Source: Myxococcota bacterium (GTDB taxonomy: Bacteria; Myxococcota; Polyangia; GCA-2747355; JAKLHH01). Taken from it: a DNA stretch of 6,063 bases. The stretch is from contig JAKLHH010000506.1 of NCBI GenBank assembly GCA_022710245.1, positions 1 to 6,063 of the forward strand. The letters are read 5' to 3'. The notes below the pieces were generated by a model that was not told the DNA's origin, did not search any database, and saw nothing but the letters and a program-made list of their open reading frames with translations. Positions 1 through 5,934 of this stretch are shown here, piece by piece. The number at the start of each line of letters is the position of its first letter. Positions within the stretch are counted from its first letter, which is position 1. The translations under genes were made by a program, and so were the position numbers.

Positions 1-552
1 CATCGCCCCGCGCCTGCTGCGCACTTCACCCGCGCCCATCATGGACCTCGCCGCGTGAATGCTGCTCACCGTCGGAAACCAGACCCAACGGCCGCAAATG
101 CCACGTGTACTCAGAGGATCTGCACCCGTCAGATTCTGCAGGCTCGCCTTTGCCTTGAGGTATGCTGCCTCCGCCTCCGGCGTTCTTGTTGGTGAGAGGA
201 TCGGTCGTTTTGGCGTTGGCCGCGGCGCCACGCTGCCGAGAACGGCCGGCGCTTCTTTGCGGTACTGGTTGGACAGCGATTCCAAAGCCACACGATCCGA
301 CTGCGGCCAGGTACTTACATCTGGCGTTCCCGGGTGCTTCGACTTCAGCGCAGCGATCTGCTGAGCCAGCACCGCCAGTCGCTGGTGGCGTGGGATGGGC
401 ATTCCTGGTGTCGCCGCGGTCTGCCCAGGTGTGACGTTCTGGGTCAACGCCTGAGAGCCACGATGTTGGATGGGTGCTTCTTCGCTTTCGCTGGGCTGCG
501 CAGGCCCGCAACTCAGTTCCACTGCCAAAGCCAGTATCAACCAGAATCGCAT
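1..552 (-). CDS. Putative lipoprotein of unknown function, 3' end beyond window
   Basis: An open frame on the minus strand has no stop from 552 to the window edge (184 codons seen). It starts MRFWLILALAVELSCGPAQ: one Arg, a hydrophobic run at residues 3-11 and a Cys at 15 followed by a Pro/Ser/Glu-rich stretch, which looks like a short lipoprotein signal. The -3 residue before the Cys is Glu, which is atypical, so lipidation is uncertain. Residues about 55-70 (RLAVLAQQIAALKSKHPG) look helical, and a Pro/Thr/Arg-rich linker follows at about 100-120. I do not recognise a family. The start at 552 is preferred because AAGGAGGG at 559-566 ends about 7 nt before it; an ATG at 556 in another frame lies too close to that site. 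Codon use is less GC3-biased (ATA, TTG, CAA, GAT, AAA) than in the genes to the right. It is divergent from the response regulator. Confidence 0.62.
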   Translation of the reverse strand, partial: MRFWLILALAVELSCGPAQPSESEEAPIQHRGSQALTQNVTPGQTAATPGMPIPRHQRLAVLAQQIAALKSKHPGTPDVSTWPQSDRVALESLSNQYRKEAPAVLGSVAPRPTPKRPILSPTRTPEAEAAYLKAKASLQNLTGADPLSTRGICGRWVWFPTVSSIHAARSMMGAGEVRSRRGAM

Positions 553-883
553 GCATGTCCCTCCTTCCAATCAAATGAGCCCCATAAGTGAGGCACCGAC
601 CGAACCGGCACGAACACTCGGCCGTCCATTCCCGAAGCGGGATAAGGTTGATGACAATACTTATGTCGTTACGCCGCGGCTCACGGCCGACGGGCTCGTC
701 TTGGCAGACTTCGTGTGGAGGGGACGAGTCAGAATAGGCACCCGCCCCGCCGTGACGCAATACCGGAAACCCGCAAGTTGGTACCCCGCTGCCACTTCCG
801 CGGCATTTACGGTATGGACAAATCCCCCCCCGTTTCGCTATCTTGCGTACCGAGGGACAGTTGGCAGTGGAAGGGAGGGCCGC
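553..883. other. Divergent intergenic region between lipoprotein and response regulator
   Basis: No supported gene lies in these 331 bp; frames that cross it have no ribosome-binding site and look like random openings. By hand count, lines here are about 53-63% GC against 73-82% for lines within the genes to the right. Visible elements: an imperfect dyad at 653-667 (GACA, 7-nt centre, TGTC) in an AT-rich patch, a small inverted repeat TCCCG-AAG-CGGGA at 630-642, and a C8 run at 824-831. The dyads could be operators for either divergent gene, but nothing in the sequence identifies a regulator. I found no convincing promoter for the minus-strand lipoprotein. Confidence 0.5.
815..844 (+). promoter_or_regulatory. 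Candidate sigma70-type promoter of the response regulator
   Basis: TGGACA at 815-820 (5 of 6 to the -35 consensus) and TATCTT at 839-844 (4 of 6 to the -10) are separated by 18 bp. Transcription would start near 851, giving a leader of about 33 nt before the ATG at 884. The spacer contains eight consecutive C residues, so a one-base slip would change the spacing. This is a pattern match only. Confidence 0.38.
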
Positions 884-1612
884 ATGCGAATTCTTCACGT
901 GGAGGACGATCGGGCGACGGCGAGGCGCTACGCGAACGCGCTCACGGCCCTCGGGCACACGGTGGTGACCGCGGCGACCTTCGCCGAGGGCGTCGCCGCG
1001 CTGGAGGAGAACCACGCCGCCGGCGTCGTCTTCGACGCCGTCCTCCTCGACCGCAACCTCGATCGCACCGTCGAGACCGAGGTCAAGGGACGGCGGCACA
1101 TCTCCTACCAGTGCGACCAGGGCGAGGACCTGACGCCGCTCATCCGCCGCCTGCACCCGAACGCCGCCATCGCGGTGCTGAGCCACTTCATCGACGGGCC
1201 TGTCTCCCTGCGCCTGGCCGAGCTGGGGCTCCTCGTCGTGCTGAAGGAGCTCGACGACGAGAACATCGCGGACCTGGCGCGGCTCCTCGAGCACCAGCGT
1301 CGCTCCGGCTCGCAGCTCCTGCGCGCGCTCATCACCGCCTTCGAGGTCAAGCCCCGGCACGTGGAGGTCTTCATGGCGGCGGTGGACGGGCTCGACGACA
1401 AGAACACGGCGCTGCAGCTCGGCATCGCGAAGCGCACGGTCGAGGAGCACTGGAAGCAGATCCGCAAGGCGATGGGCGTTCGCTCCCGGGCGCAGGCCCT
1501 GGCGATGATCATCCGCGAGCTCAGACGCCGCCTCGACGCGCTCTCGGCCGCCCCGAGGAGCGCGGAGGTCCCGGCGGCGCAGACGGCGGAGACCGTGGCG
1601 CTCTGGAGCTGA
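884..1612 (+). CDS. Orphan response regulator, receiver plus LuxR/NarL-type HTH
   Basis: The 242-residue cytoplasmic protein has an N-terminal receiver-like domain (about 1-135) and a C-terminal GerE/LuxR helix-turn-helix (about 155-210). Receiver landmarks are the acidic pocket in ILHVEDD (E7-D9), probable phosphoacceptor D56 in AVLLDRNL, switch residue S100 in AVLSH, and K121 in VVLKEL. The HTH segment DGLDDKNTALQLGIAKRTVE followed by KAMGVRSRAQALAMI matches the LuxR pattern well. D56 to S100 is 44 residues, against about 30 in CheY, so the region between beta3 and beta4 appears to carry about 14 extra residues; K121 is followed by Glu, not the usual Pro. The start at 884 is set by AAGGGAGGG at 871-879 and by the canonical receiver beginning; the frame is open further upstream but without homology. 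No histidine kinase is adjacent, so the signal and target genes are unknown. By family, it should be a phosphorylation-controlled DNA-binding regulator. Confidence 0.9.
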   Translation: MRILHVEDDRATARRYANALTALGHTVVTAATFAEGVAALEENHAAGVVFDAVLLDRNLDRTVETEVKGRRHISYQCDQGEDLTPLIRRLHPNAAIAVLSHFIDGPVSLRLAELGLLVVLKELDDENIADLARLLEHQRRSGSQLLRALITAFEVKPRHVEVFMAAVDGLDDKNTALQLGIAKRTVEEHWKQIRKAMGVRSRAQALAMIIRELRRRLDALSAAPRSAEVPAAQTAETVALWS

Positions 1613-1638
1613 ACCTCGCCCGCCACCACGAACCCCCA

Positions 1639-1762
1639 CCGCCCGGAACCCTCGCGCGCCGCGTAGAAGCTTTTGCGCACCGCCCAAAGCCCCTCGCGCA
1701 CCGTCCGGAACCCCTCGTGCCCGCTCCGGAGGCTTCGCGGCCCGCCGCGAGCCCTTCGCGCT
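1639..1762. repeat. Degenerate tandem array, period about 21 bp
   Basis: Six successive units begin CCG at 1639, 1659, 1680, 1701, 1721 and 1742, giving lengths of 20, 21, 21, 20, 21 and 21 bp. The approximate consensus is CCGYCCGGARCCCTTCGCGC: a CCG start, a purine-rich centre and a TCGCGC or TTGCGC end. A looser seventh unit may extend to about 1787. The array starts 27 bp after the stop of the response regulator and occupies much of the spacer before the oppositely oriented 251-residue protein gene. Translated, it gives heptads such as HRPKPLA/HRPEPLV (plus) or VREGLWA/VRKSFYA (minus), but no start or ribosome-binding site supports a gene. The rest of the 1613-1898 spacer holds only a hairpin. 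Confidence 0.6.
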
Positions 1763-1856
1763 CCTGCGCGGGACGTCCTTTCGCGGAGATCGAAGCGTCC
1801 CGCCGCGCCGCGAGCGGTCCCGCAGCGACAACTTCAGGGTTTCTCAGGAGAACGAG

Positions 1857-1873
1857 GCTCCCCGGCGGGGAGC
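1857..1873 (-). terminator. Hairpin downstream of the 251-residue protein gene
   Basis: A perfect inverted repeat, GCTCCCC-GGC-GGGGAGC, has a 7-bp stem and a 3-nt loop and lies 25 nt past the minus-strand stop at 1899. There is no T-tract on either side, so it is either a weak intrinsic-like terminator or a 3'-end stabilising hairpin. It could act on transcripts from both directions in this convergent spacer. Confidence 0.42.
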
Positions 1874-1898
1874 GAGGCCCTTGCAGCCGCGCGCGAGG

Positions 1899-2654
1899 CT
1901 AATCGGCGTCGGTCGGCGAGGTCGGGGTGGTCGGGGTGGTCTCCTCGGCGGACTCGGGCTGGCGCCGGTGCGCGAGGCCGAGCCGGATCAGCTGGCCGCG
2001 CTTGGTCAGCACCGCCCGCGCCGTCAGCGCGCAGTCGTCGTACCACTCCTTGAGCGCGATCAGCGCCTGCCGCCGCTCCTCGGGGTCGACGGCCGGCTGC
2101 TCGAGCGCGGGCGCCGCAGCCGGCGCCAGCGCCGCCTTGACCAGCGCCGCGAGCTCCTGCCGGTAGGCCTTGTTGATCCCGCGCCGCGCGAGCTCACCGA
2201 TGAACTCGCGGTCGCTCTGCGCCTTCTTCGCGCGCTCCTTGTCGCTGCCGTCCTCGAGCGCGTCGAGGCGCGAGAGGCAGGTCGCCACGCCGTGCACCGC
2301 CTTGACGCCGCGGCTCGCCTTCAGGTTGCCGGCGAAGATGTACTCGCCCGCGTCCCGGTTCAAGCGCTGCGCGGCCGCCCAGATCCGCGCGAAGAGCGGC
2401 TCGTCGACCGGGTCGAGCTTCAGCACCGCCTGCCGCGCCTGCGTCGCGTCCGAATCGGTCACCTTCTGCGGGGCCGCCCGCGCCGCCGAGATGGCCGCCA
2501 TCAGCCGCTTCATCCCCTCCTCGAGCATGGTCTGGTCGATCCCGGCCGCGTTCAGGATCAGGCGGATCTCCGGGTCGGCGTTGATGCCCGCGATGAGCTG
2601 CGTCGCCTTCGGCGGATTCGCCTCGAGCGTTCGGTCCGTGTACCGCTGTTCCAT
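1899..2654 (-). CDS. Hypothetical protein, 251 aa, mostly helical
   Basis: Function not recognised. The product has no signal peptide or membrane segment, so it is probably cytoplasmic. It looks alpha-helical, with charged amphipathic stretches (for example residues 27-60, 83-100 and 137-176), an Ala/Pro-rich linker at 177-190, a conserved-looking C-terminal helix region at 193-229 (LKEWYDDCALTARAVLTKRG followed by QLIRLGLAHR), and an acidic Thr/Pro tail at 236-251. The tail is encoded partly by a 9-bp tandem repeat near 1921-1938. ATG 2654 is chosen because AAGGAG sits 8 nt upstream; an in-frame ATG at 2681 and the open frame to 2768 lack such a site. Codon use is strongly GC3. It is transcribed alone, convergent with the response regulator and divergent from the NTF2-like gene. 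I have an unverified impression that proteins with this W-Y/ARAV/RLGLA C-terminus recur in myxobacteria. Confidence 0.8.
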   Translation of the reverse strand: MEQRYTDRTLEANPPKATQLIAGINADPEIRLILNAAGIDQTMLEEGMKRLMAAISAARAAPQKVTDSDATQARQAVLKLDPVDEPLFARIWAAAQRLNRDAGEYIFAGNLKASRGVKAVHGVATCLSRLDALEDGSDKERAKKAQSDREFIGELARRGINKAYRQELAALVKAALAPAAAPALEQPAVDPEERRQALIALKEWYDDCALTARAVLTKRGQLIRLGLAHRRQPESAEETTPTTPTSPTDAD

Positions 2655-2768
2655 CGACTCCTCTCCTTCCTGTATTGACATCCCTGTTCCTCGACGGCGG
2701 ACGGAGGTCGACAACCCCGAGCTGCTCCTGCTGGTGAGGGCACCCCCGCCCTTCTTGAGCGGCGGCAA

Positions 2769-2796
2769 ATTAGCGAGGGCCGGTCTCGGCTGTCAA
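2769..2796 (-). promoter_or_regulatory. Candidate sigma70-type promoter of the 251-residue protein gene
   Basis: On the minus strand a perfect TTGACA (2796-2791) is followed after 16 bp by GCTAAT (2774-2769, 4 of 6 to TATAAT), or after 18 bp by TAATTT. This is the most AT-rich patch of the spacer. Transcription would start near 2761, giving a leader of about 107 nt before the ATG at 2654. The leader contains a 5-bp G/C hairpin (AGGGC...GCCCT) of unknown relevance. The -35 box abuts the AGCGCGC-G-GCGCGCT palindrome at 2796-2810. Confidence 0.45.
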
Positions 2797-2797
2797 G

Positions 2798-2840
2798 CGC
2801 GCGGCGCGCTCACGGCGTCAGCCTGACGACGAACGCCTCC
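2798..2840. repeat. 43-bp direct repeat, left copy (3' end of propeller gene)
   Basis: Aligned without gaps to 4334-4376, this copy matches at 39 of 43 positions, differing at 2813, 2824, 2827 and 2828. Read on the minus strand it encodes EAFVVRLTP and a stop, and the right copy encodes EAFVIRLTP and a stop. Identity continues 12 nt past the stop codon. The two copies have the same orientation and lie 1,536 bp apart, flanking the complete plus-strand NTF2-like gene. Confidence 0.75.
2810..2840 (-). pseudogene. Possible remnant 3' end of a propeller-lipoprotein paralogue
   Basis: Nine codons plus stop resemble the C-terminal strand of the 518-residue propeller protein. Three of the four base differences are synonymous (GTG/GTC, CGG/AGG, CCC/CCG) and one gives Ile to Val, which is what two diverging coding copies would show. 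Similarity stops upstream, where the frame runs antisense into the start of the NTF2-like gene, so at most the tail of a gene remains. The alternative is a short partial duplication, or convergence on a common blade-ending motif. Confidence 0.38.
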
Positions 2841-2894
2841 GCTGCGTCGTGGGCTACGTGATACCGTCGAGCCTCGAGGAGAGCGGAGGTGCCG

Positions 2895-4313
2895 ATGCGA
2901 GCGCGCCGGGGTTGGCTCCTGATCATCGCGTTGACCGGGGCGTCGGCTCCCGCGCGCGGCGAGGTCGAGCTCGAGCTCGCCGAGCGGGTGCCGGAGACGA
3001 TCGACGCCTGGGTGGAGGCGCAGGTCAAGGGGGACGCCGCGGCCTACGCGAAGCTCTACCACCGGGACTTCACGGGCCTGGAGGGGGCCCCGCCCGCTTT
3101 GGTGCGGGTGAGCCGCGCCGGGTGGCTGGAGCGCAGCCGGCGAGCCCTCGGCAAGCACGAGCGGGTCCGGGTGGAGAAGATCTTCCTGCAGGTGGTGAGC
3201 GAGAAGGTCGCCCGGGTCCGCCTCACCGAGGTGCGGGAGTCCGGCGGGCGCACGGTGCTCACGCGCAAGGAGCTGACCCTCGCGCTTCGGGGGAAGGCGC
3301 TCCTCATCCGCGGCGAGCGGAGCCTCGGCGCCGTCGCGCCCGAGGCGGAGCGGCTGAAGCAGGCCGCGCCGGTCCTCGGGCAGCGCGTGGTGCTGAGCGC
3401 CGACCCGCGCGAGGACTGGGGCACCGGGCCGGTGCGCGCGGAGAAGACGCCGCGGCAGAGCATCCGCGTGGTGCGCGACGTGGCGCTCGCGAAGCTGCCT
3501 GCGGAGCTGCGCGCCTGGGTCGGGCGCCGGGTCCAGCTCCTCGGGATCAAGGGGGCGCTCTGCCAGGCGAAGATCTCACGGCTCGAGCTGATCGGCCGCG
3601 TCGAGGGGATGGAGAGCGAGACCCTCGACGACCAGATGCACAACGCGAGCCGCCTGCTCGTCGGTGTGCTGACGGGGGCTCCGCGGGCCTGCGCGCTCGC
3701 CTTCTGGGCGCGCTCGGTCTCGCTCCCCGCGCCGCGCGTGACGCCCGCGCTGCCGCCCGAGGCGGCGCTGAAGGACGCGGCGCTCGCCGCCTTCCGCGCG
3801 CTCCCCGAGCACCGCCGGATCCAGGCGAGCTACCGGCGCTGGCAGCGGACGCCGCCCGAGGGGCAGAAGGCTCCGAAGAAGCCGAAGGCCGCGCGCTGGG
3901 ATGAGGCCGACGGCAAGCCGAAGGTCGTCGTCCTCCGCTCGAGCTCGCCGTCGCTGACGCTGGTCTCGGTCTCCGCCAGCGCCTGGGTCAGCGACGAGGA
4001 GGGCGGCTGCCAGGACAGCTATCGCACCGCCCTCTGGGGGCTCTGGGAGGTCGAGGCCGGCGCGGCCGGCAAGGCGCCCCGGCTACGCCTGCGCAACCGA
4101 CCGAACGAGGGCGTGTCGCTGCGGCCGGCCGCGATGGCCGATCTCGACGGCGATGGGCAGGTGGAGATCCTGATCGACGAGTTCTCCGATCGGAACCAGC
4201 CGAACCCGACCGGCCAGTACCTGCAGCTGGACCACGGGATCCTCTACCAGCGCGAGGGCACCTTCGACGACCTCGAGGGGCTGGCGGTCCCGGTGCTGAT
4301 CTGCCCCTGCTGA
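2895..4313 (+). CDS. Exported NTF2-like domain protein with C-terminal DLDGDG (FG-GAP/VCBS-like) motif
   Basis: The 472-residue protein begins with a signal peptide (MRARR, hydrophobic core at 7-15, likely cleavage near ARG22), so it is probably periplasmic or outer-envelope. Residues about 33-143 (ETIDAWVEAQVKGDAAAYAK, LYHRDFTG, then alternating strands ending LLIRGERS) fit an NTF2-like fold of the SnoaL/DUF4440 or Cds6 C-terminal type. A middle region follows (about 150-280, with GALCQAK and a second Cys in RACALAF), then a Lys/Pro-rich linker near 320-345, then a C-terminal part with ADLDGDGQVEILIDE (D416, D418, D420), a calcium-loop-like motif of FG-GAP/VCBS repeats. No L,D-transpeptidase catalytic motif is seen. 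ATG 2895 is preferred over the in-frame GTG 2889 because GGAGG at 2885-2889 lies 5 nt before it. Ligand and role are unknown. It converges on the propeller gene, with 32 bp between the stops. Confidence 0.85.
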   Translation: MRARRGWLLIIALTGASAPARGEVELELAERVPETIDAWVEAQVKGDAAAYAKLYHRDFTGLEGAPPALVRVSRAGWLERSRRALGKHERVRVEKIFLQVVSEKVARVRLTEVRESGGRTVLTRKELTLALRGKALLIRGERSLGAVAPEAERLKQAAPVLGQRVVLSADPREDWGTGPVRAEKTPRQSIRVVRDVALAKLPAELRAWVGRRVQLLGIKGALCQAKISRLELIGRVEGMESETLDDQMHNASRLLVGVLTGAPRACALAFWARSVSLPAPRVTPALPPEAALKDAALAAFRALPEHRRIQASYRRWQRTPPEGQKAPKKPKAARWDEADGKPKVVVLRSSSPSLTLVSVSASAWVSDEEGGCQDSYRTALWGLWEVEAGAAGKAPRLRLRNRPNEGVSLRPAAMADLDGDGQVEILIDEFSDRNQPNPTGQYLQLDHGILYQREGTFDDLEGLAVPVLICPC

Positions 4314-4314
4314 G

Positions 4315-4347
4315 GAGCGCGGCGCCGCAGGCTCGCGCGGCGCGCTC
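4315..4347. terminator. Shared hairpin between convergent stop codons
   Basis: GAGCGCG at 4315-4321 pairs perfectly with CGCGCTC at 4341-4347. After one mismatch, three further pairs (CGC/GCG) form, leaving an 11-nt loop. It begins 1 nt after the plus-strand stop and covers the minus-strand stop codon at 4346-4348. There is no T-tract, but the position between two convergent genes suits a bidirectional terminator or 3'-end hairpin. Confidence 0.42.
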
Positions 4348-4376
4348 AGGGCGTCAGCCGGATCACGAACGCCTCC
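4334..4376. repeat. 43-bp direct repeat, right copy
   Basis: This is the intact copy of the repeat described at 2798-2840: the last nine codons and stop of the propeller gene plus 12 nt of downstream GC-rich sequence. It overlaps the right arm of the convergent hairpin. Confidence 0.75.
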
Positions 4377-5902
4377 TTGCCCTGCCCCTTCGTCGTCAGC
4401 GTCGCCGTCGCGCTGCCCCAGGCCGCGGCGAGGCTGCCCGTGTAGGAGCCCGCGACGAAGATCCTGCCGGCCCCGTCCCGCGCGAGGCCGCGCGCCTCGC
4501 CCTGCCCGCCGCCCGTCCAGACCGCGCTCGTCATGCTGCTGACGCTCCCTCCGGCGAGGCGGTAGAGCAGCGGCTTGCTCTGCGCGGTGCCCGCCAGCCA
4601 GAGGTCGCCGCTCGCGGGGTCGAGGGCGAGGGCGTGATAGGCGCTCGGGCCTAACTGGGTGCTGAAGGGGTTCGCCGGGACGGAGAGCTTGAAGACCCCG
4701 AGGAAGCCGAAGGGGTCGGGGCTGCTGGCGAAGCCGACGCTGCCCACGCCCCTGCCCGCGAGGTAGATCCTCCCGTGCGCCTCGTCGACGACGATCGCCC
4801 GCCCCTCCCCCACGTCGCTGGCCGCGCTGCCGCCCCAGCGGTGGAGCTCCTGGCAGACGAGGGAGCTGTTGAAGCGCGCCAGGAAGACCTCCCCGCCGTT
4901 CGCGTTCCCGGTGCTCATCCCGCAGCTGCCGCCCGGCGAGAAGCCCCCCTTCACCGTGCCGGTGACGAGGACGTCCTGGGTGCCGGGCACGACCGCGACG
5001 GCGTACGGCAGCGCGCCGGCGAGCGGCTTGACGATCGGCCCGCCGCTCGCGTAGCGCACCACCGTGCCGACCTGCTGCACGTTGCCCACGTGGCCGACCA
5101 CCCGCTCGCCGGAGGCGAGCAGGGCCACGCTGGTCGCCGCGGCGTCCGGCACCTGGCTCCAAGTGGAGGACACGCAGGCGCCCGCGGCGTCGAAGGCAGC
5201 GACGAGCGAGTAGATGCCGCCGGTCCAGCCGGGGTTGTAGCCGCAGCTCCCGACCTTCCCCTGCAGCTGGCCGACCGCGACCACGCCGCCCGCCGGGTCG
5301 GCGGTCACCGCCTCCAGGCGATCGTCGCCGGTGCTGCTCCACAGCGTCGGCCCGACGAGGGCGAGGTCGCTCGTCAGCTCGAGCAGGACCGCGTCGATGG
5401 AGCCCGCCTGCGCCGTGTAGGTGGGCCCGCTGGCCAGCGCCACCGTCCCCGAGAAGAGGCCCGCCACGCGAACGGCGCCGCCCGCGAGGGCGATCCCGTG
5501 CGCCTCGACGTTGTCGTCGGGGCCGGCGCCGCCACCGATCCCGATCGCCGTCAGCAACGGCACGTGCGCGTCCGGCTTGGGGATGGCGTCGGTGGCCCGG
5601 GCGTCGGCGGTCCTCGCGTCGGTGGCCCGGGCGTCGGCGGTCCGGGCGTCGGCGGTCCGGGCGTCAAGGGACCTCGCGTCGGCGCGGGTCGCGTCGCTGC
5701 GGGCTGCGTCGCCCGCGCGCTCGCTGCCGGCGTCGAGGGCGGGCAGGTCGGCGGCGCCCGCCTCCGCCGCCGCGGGGGCGCCGCGAAACGGGAGCAGCTG
5801 GTGACAGCCGCTGGCCAGCGCCACGACGAGGAGGACGCGCGTCCTCGCCGCCGCGACGCGCGGTGAGCTCGGGGGGGGCGCCAGCATCACGAGCGAGCGC
5901 AT
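4346..5902 (-). CDS. Seven-bladed beta-propeller (SBBP-like) lipoprotein with Asp-Ala-Arg linker
   Basis: The 518-residue protein has an N-terminal signal with hydrophobic core VLLVVALASGC, so C33 is the probable lipidated residue (-3 is Ala, slightly unusual). Residues 65-106 form a low-complexity linker with Asp every fifth residue. From about 117 to the end, seven similar strand pairs are visible: AVRVAGLFSG, GVVAVGQLQG, ERVVGHVGN, DVLVTGTVKG, GRIYLAGRGVG, GDLWLAGTAQ and GRIFVAGSYTG, separated by strands such as VFLARF, GVFKL and EAFVIRL. This matches the SBBP-type beta-propeller of secreted proteins, probably a binding or scaffold module on the cell surface or in the periplasm. Cys residues in GSCGY, GACVS, GSCGM and LVCQE may form disulfides. 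ATG 5902 has AGGTGA 4 nt upstream; ATG 5887 is an alternative. It follows the barrel protein by 62 bp and may be co-transcribed. The ligand is unknown. Confidence 0.88.
   Translation of the reverse strand: MRSLVMLAPPPSSPRVAAARTRVLLVVALASGCHQLLPFRGAPAAAEAGAADLPALDAGSERAGDAARSDATRADARSLDARTADARTADARATDARTADARATDAIPKPDAHVPLLTAIGIGGGAGPDDNVEAHGIALAGGAVRVAGLFSGTVALASGPTYTAQAGSIDAVLLELTSDLALVGPTLWSSTGDDRLEAVTADPAGGVVAVGQLQGKVGSCGYNPGWTGGIYSLVAAFDAAGACVSSTWSQVPDAAATSVALLASGERVVGHVGNVQQVGTVVRYASGGPIVKPLAGALPYAVAVVPGTQDVLVTGTVKGGFSPGGSCGMSTGNANGGEVFLARFNSSLVCQELHRWGGSAASDVGEGRAIVVDEAHGRIYLAGRGVGSVGFASSPDPFGFLGVFKLSVPANPFSTQLGPSAYHALALDPASGDLWLAGTAQSKPLLYRLAGGSVSSMTSAVWTGGGQGEARGLARDGAGRIFVAGSYTGSLAAAWGSATATLTTKGQGKEAFVIRLTP
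5586..5710 (-). repeat. 15-bp coding tandem repeat (D-A-R-x-x linker)
   Basis: The pentamer gcgtc recurs at exact 15-bp intervals at 5586, 5601, 5616, 5631, 5646, 5661, 5676, 5691 and 5706. Read on the minus strand it is Asp-Ala, placing Asp at residues 65, 70, 75 and so on to 105, mostly as DARTA or DARAT. A 28-bp stretch (5586-5613) is repeated perfectly at 5616-5643, indicating recent tandem expansion. The repeat forms the flexible linker between the lipid anchor and the propeller. Confidence 0.9.
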
Positions 5903-5934
5903 GGCGTCACCTGTCTGCTCCCCGAAGGAGGTGG

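Noticed and set aside
554..556. ATG in the MHAILVDTG frame as lipoprotein start
   Set aside because: Too close to the ribosome-binding site and leads to a charged low-complexity product, while ATG 552 gives a signal-like N-terminus.
470..883. N-terminal extension of the response regulator
   Set aside because: The frame is open but has no ribosome-binding site or domain; the receiver starts exactly at the ATG at 884 with a good site upstream.
1105..1701. Minus frame with VREGLWA/VRKSFYA heptads
   Set aside because: The heptads only reflect the 21-bp DNA array; the rest is antisense to the response regulator and there is no start signal.
1639..1762. CRISPR array
   Set aside because: Units are contiguous, degenerate and only 20-21 bp with no unique spacers; no cas genes.
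26..1831. 601-residue minus-strand open frame
   Set aside because: Runs antisense through the response regulator and into the lipoprotein in another frame; Arg/Gly-rich low-complexity product, no ribosome-binding site at its start. Typical shadow frame of GC-rich DNA.
2810..3028. 72-residue minus open frame ending in EAFVVRLTP
   Set aside because: Only the last nine codons resemble the propeller protein; the rest is antisense to the NTF2-like gene and signal peptide. Kept only as a repeat/remnant.
2798..4376. Transposon with target-site duplication
   Set aside because: 43 bp is too long for a target duplication, the copies differ in a coding-like manner, no terminal inverted repeats or transposase lie between them.
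4083..5342. 419-residue minus open frame and the opposing 4775-5866 plus frame
   Set aside because: Both overlap the propeller gene in other frames and are Arg/Gly/Ala-rich shadows.
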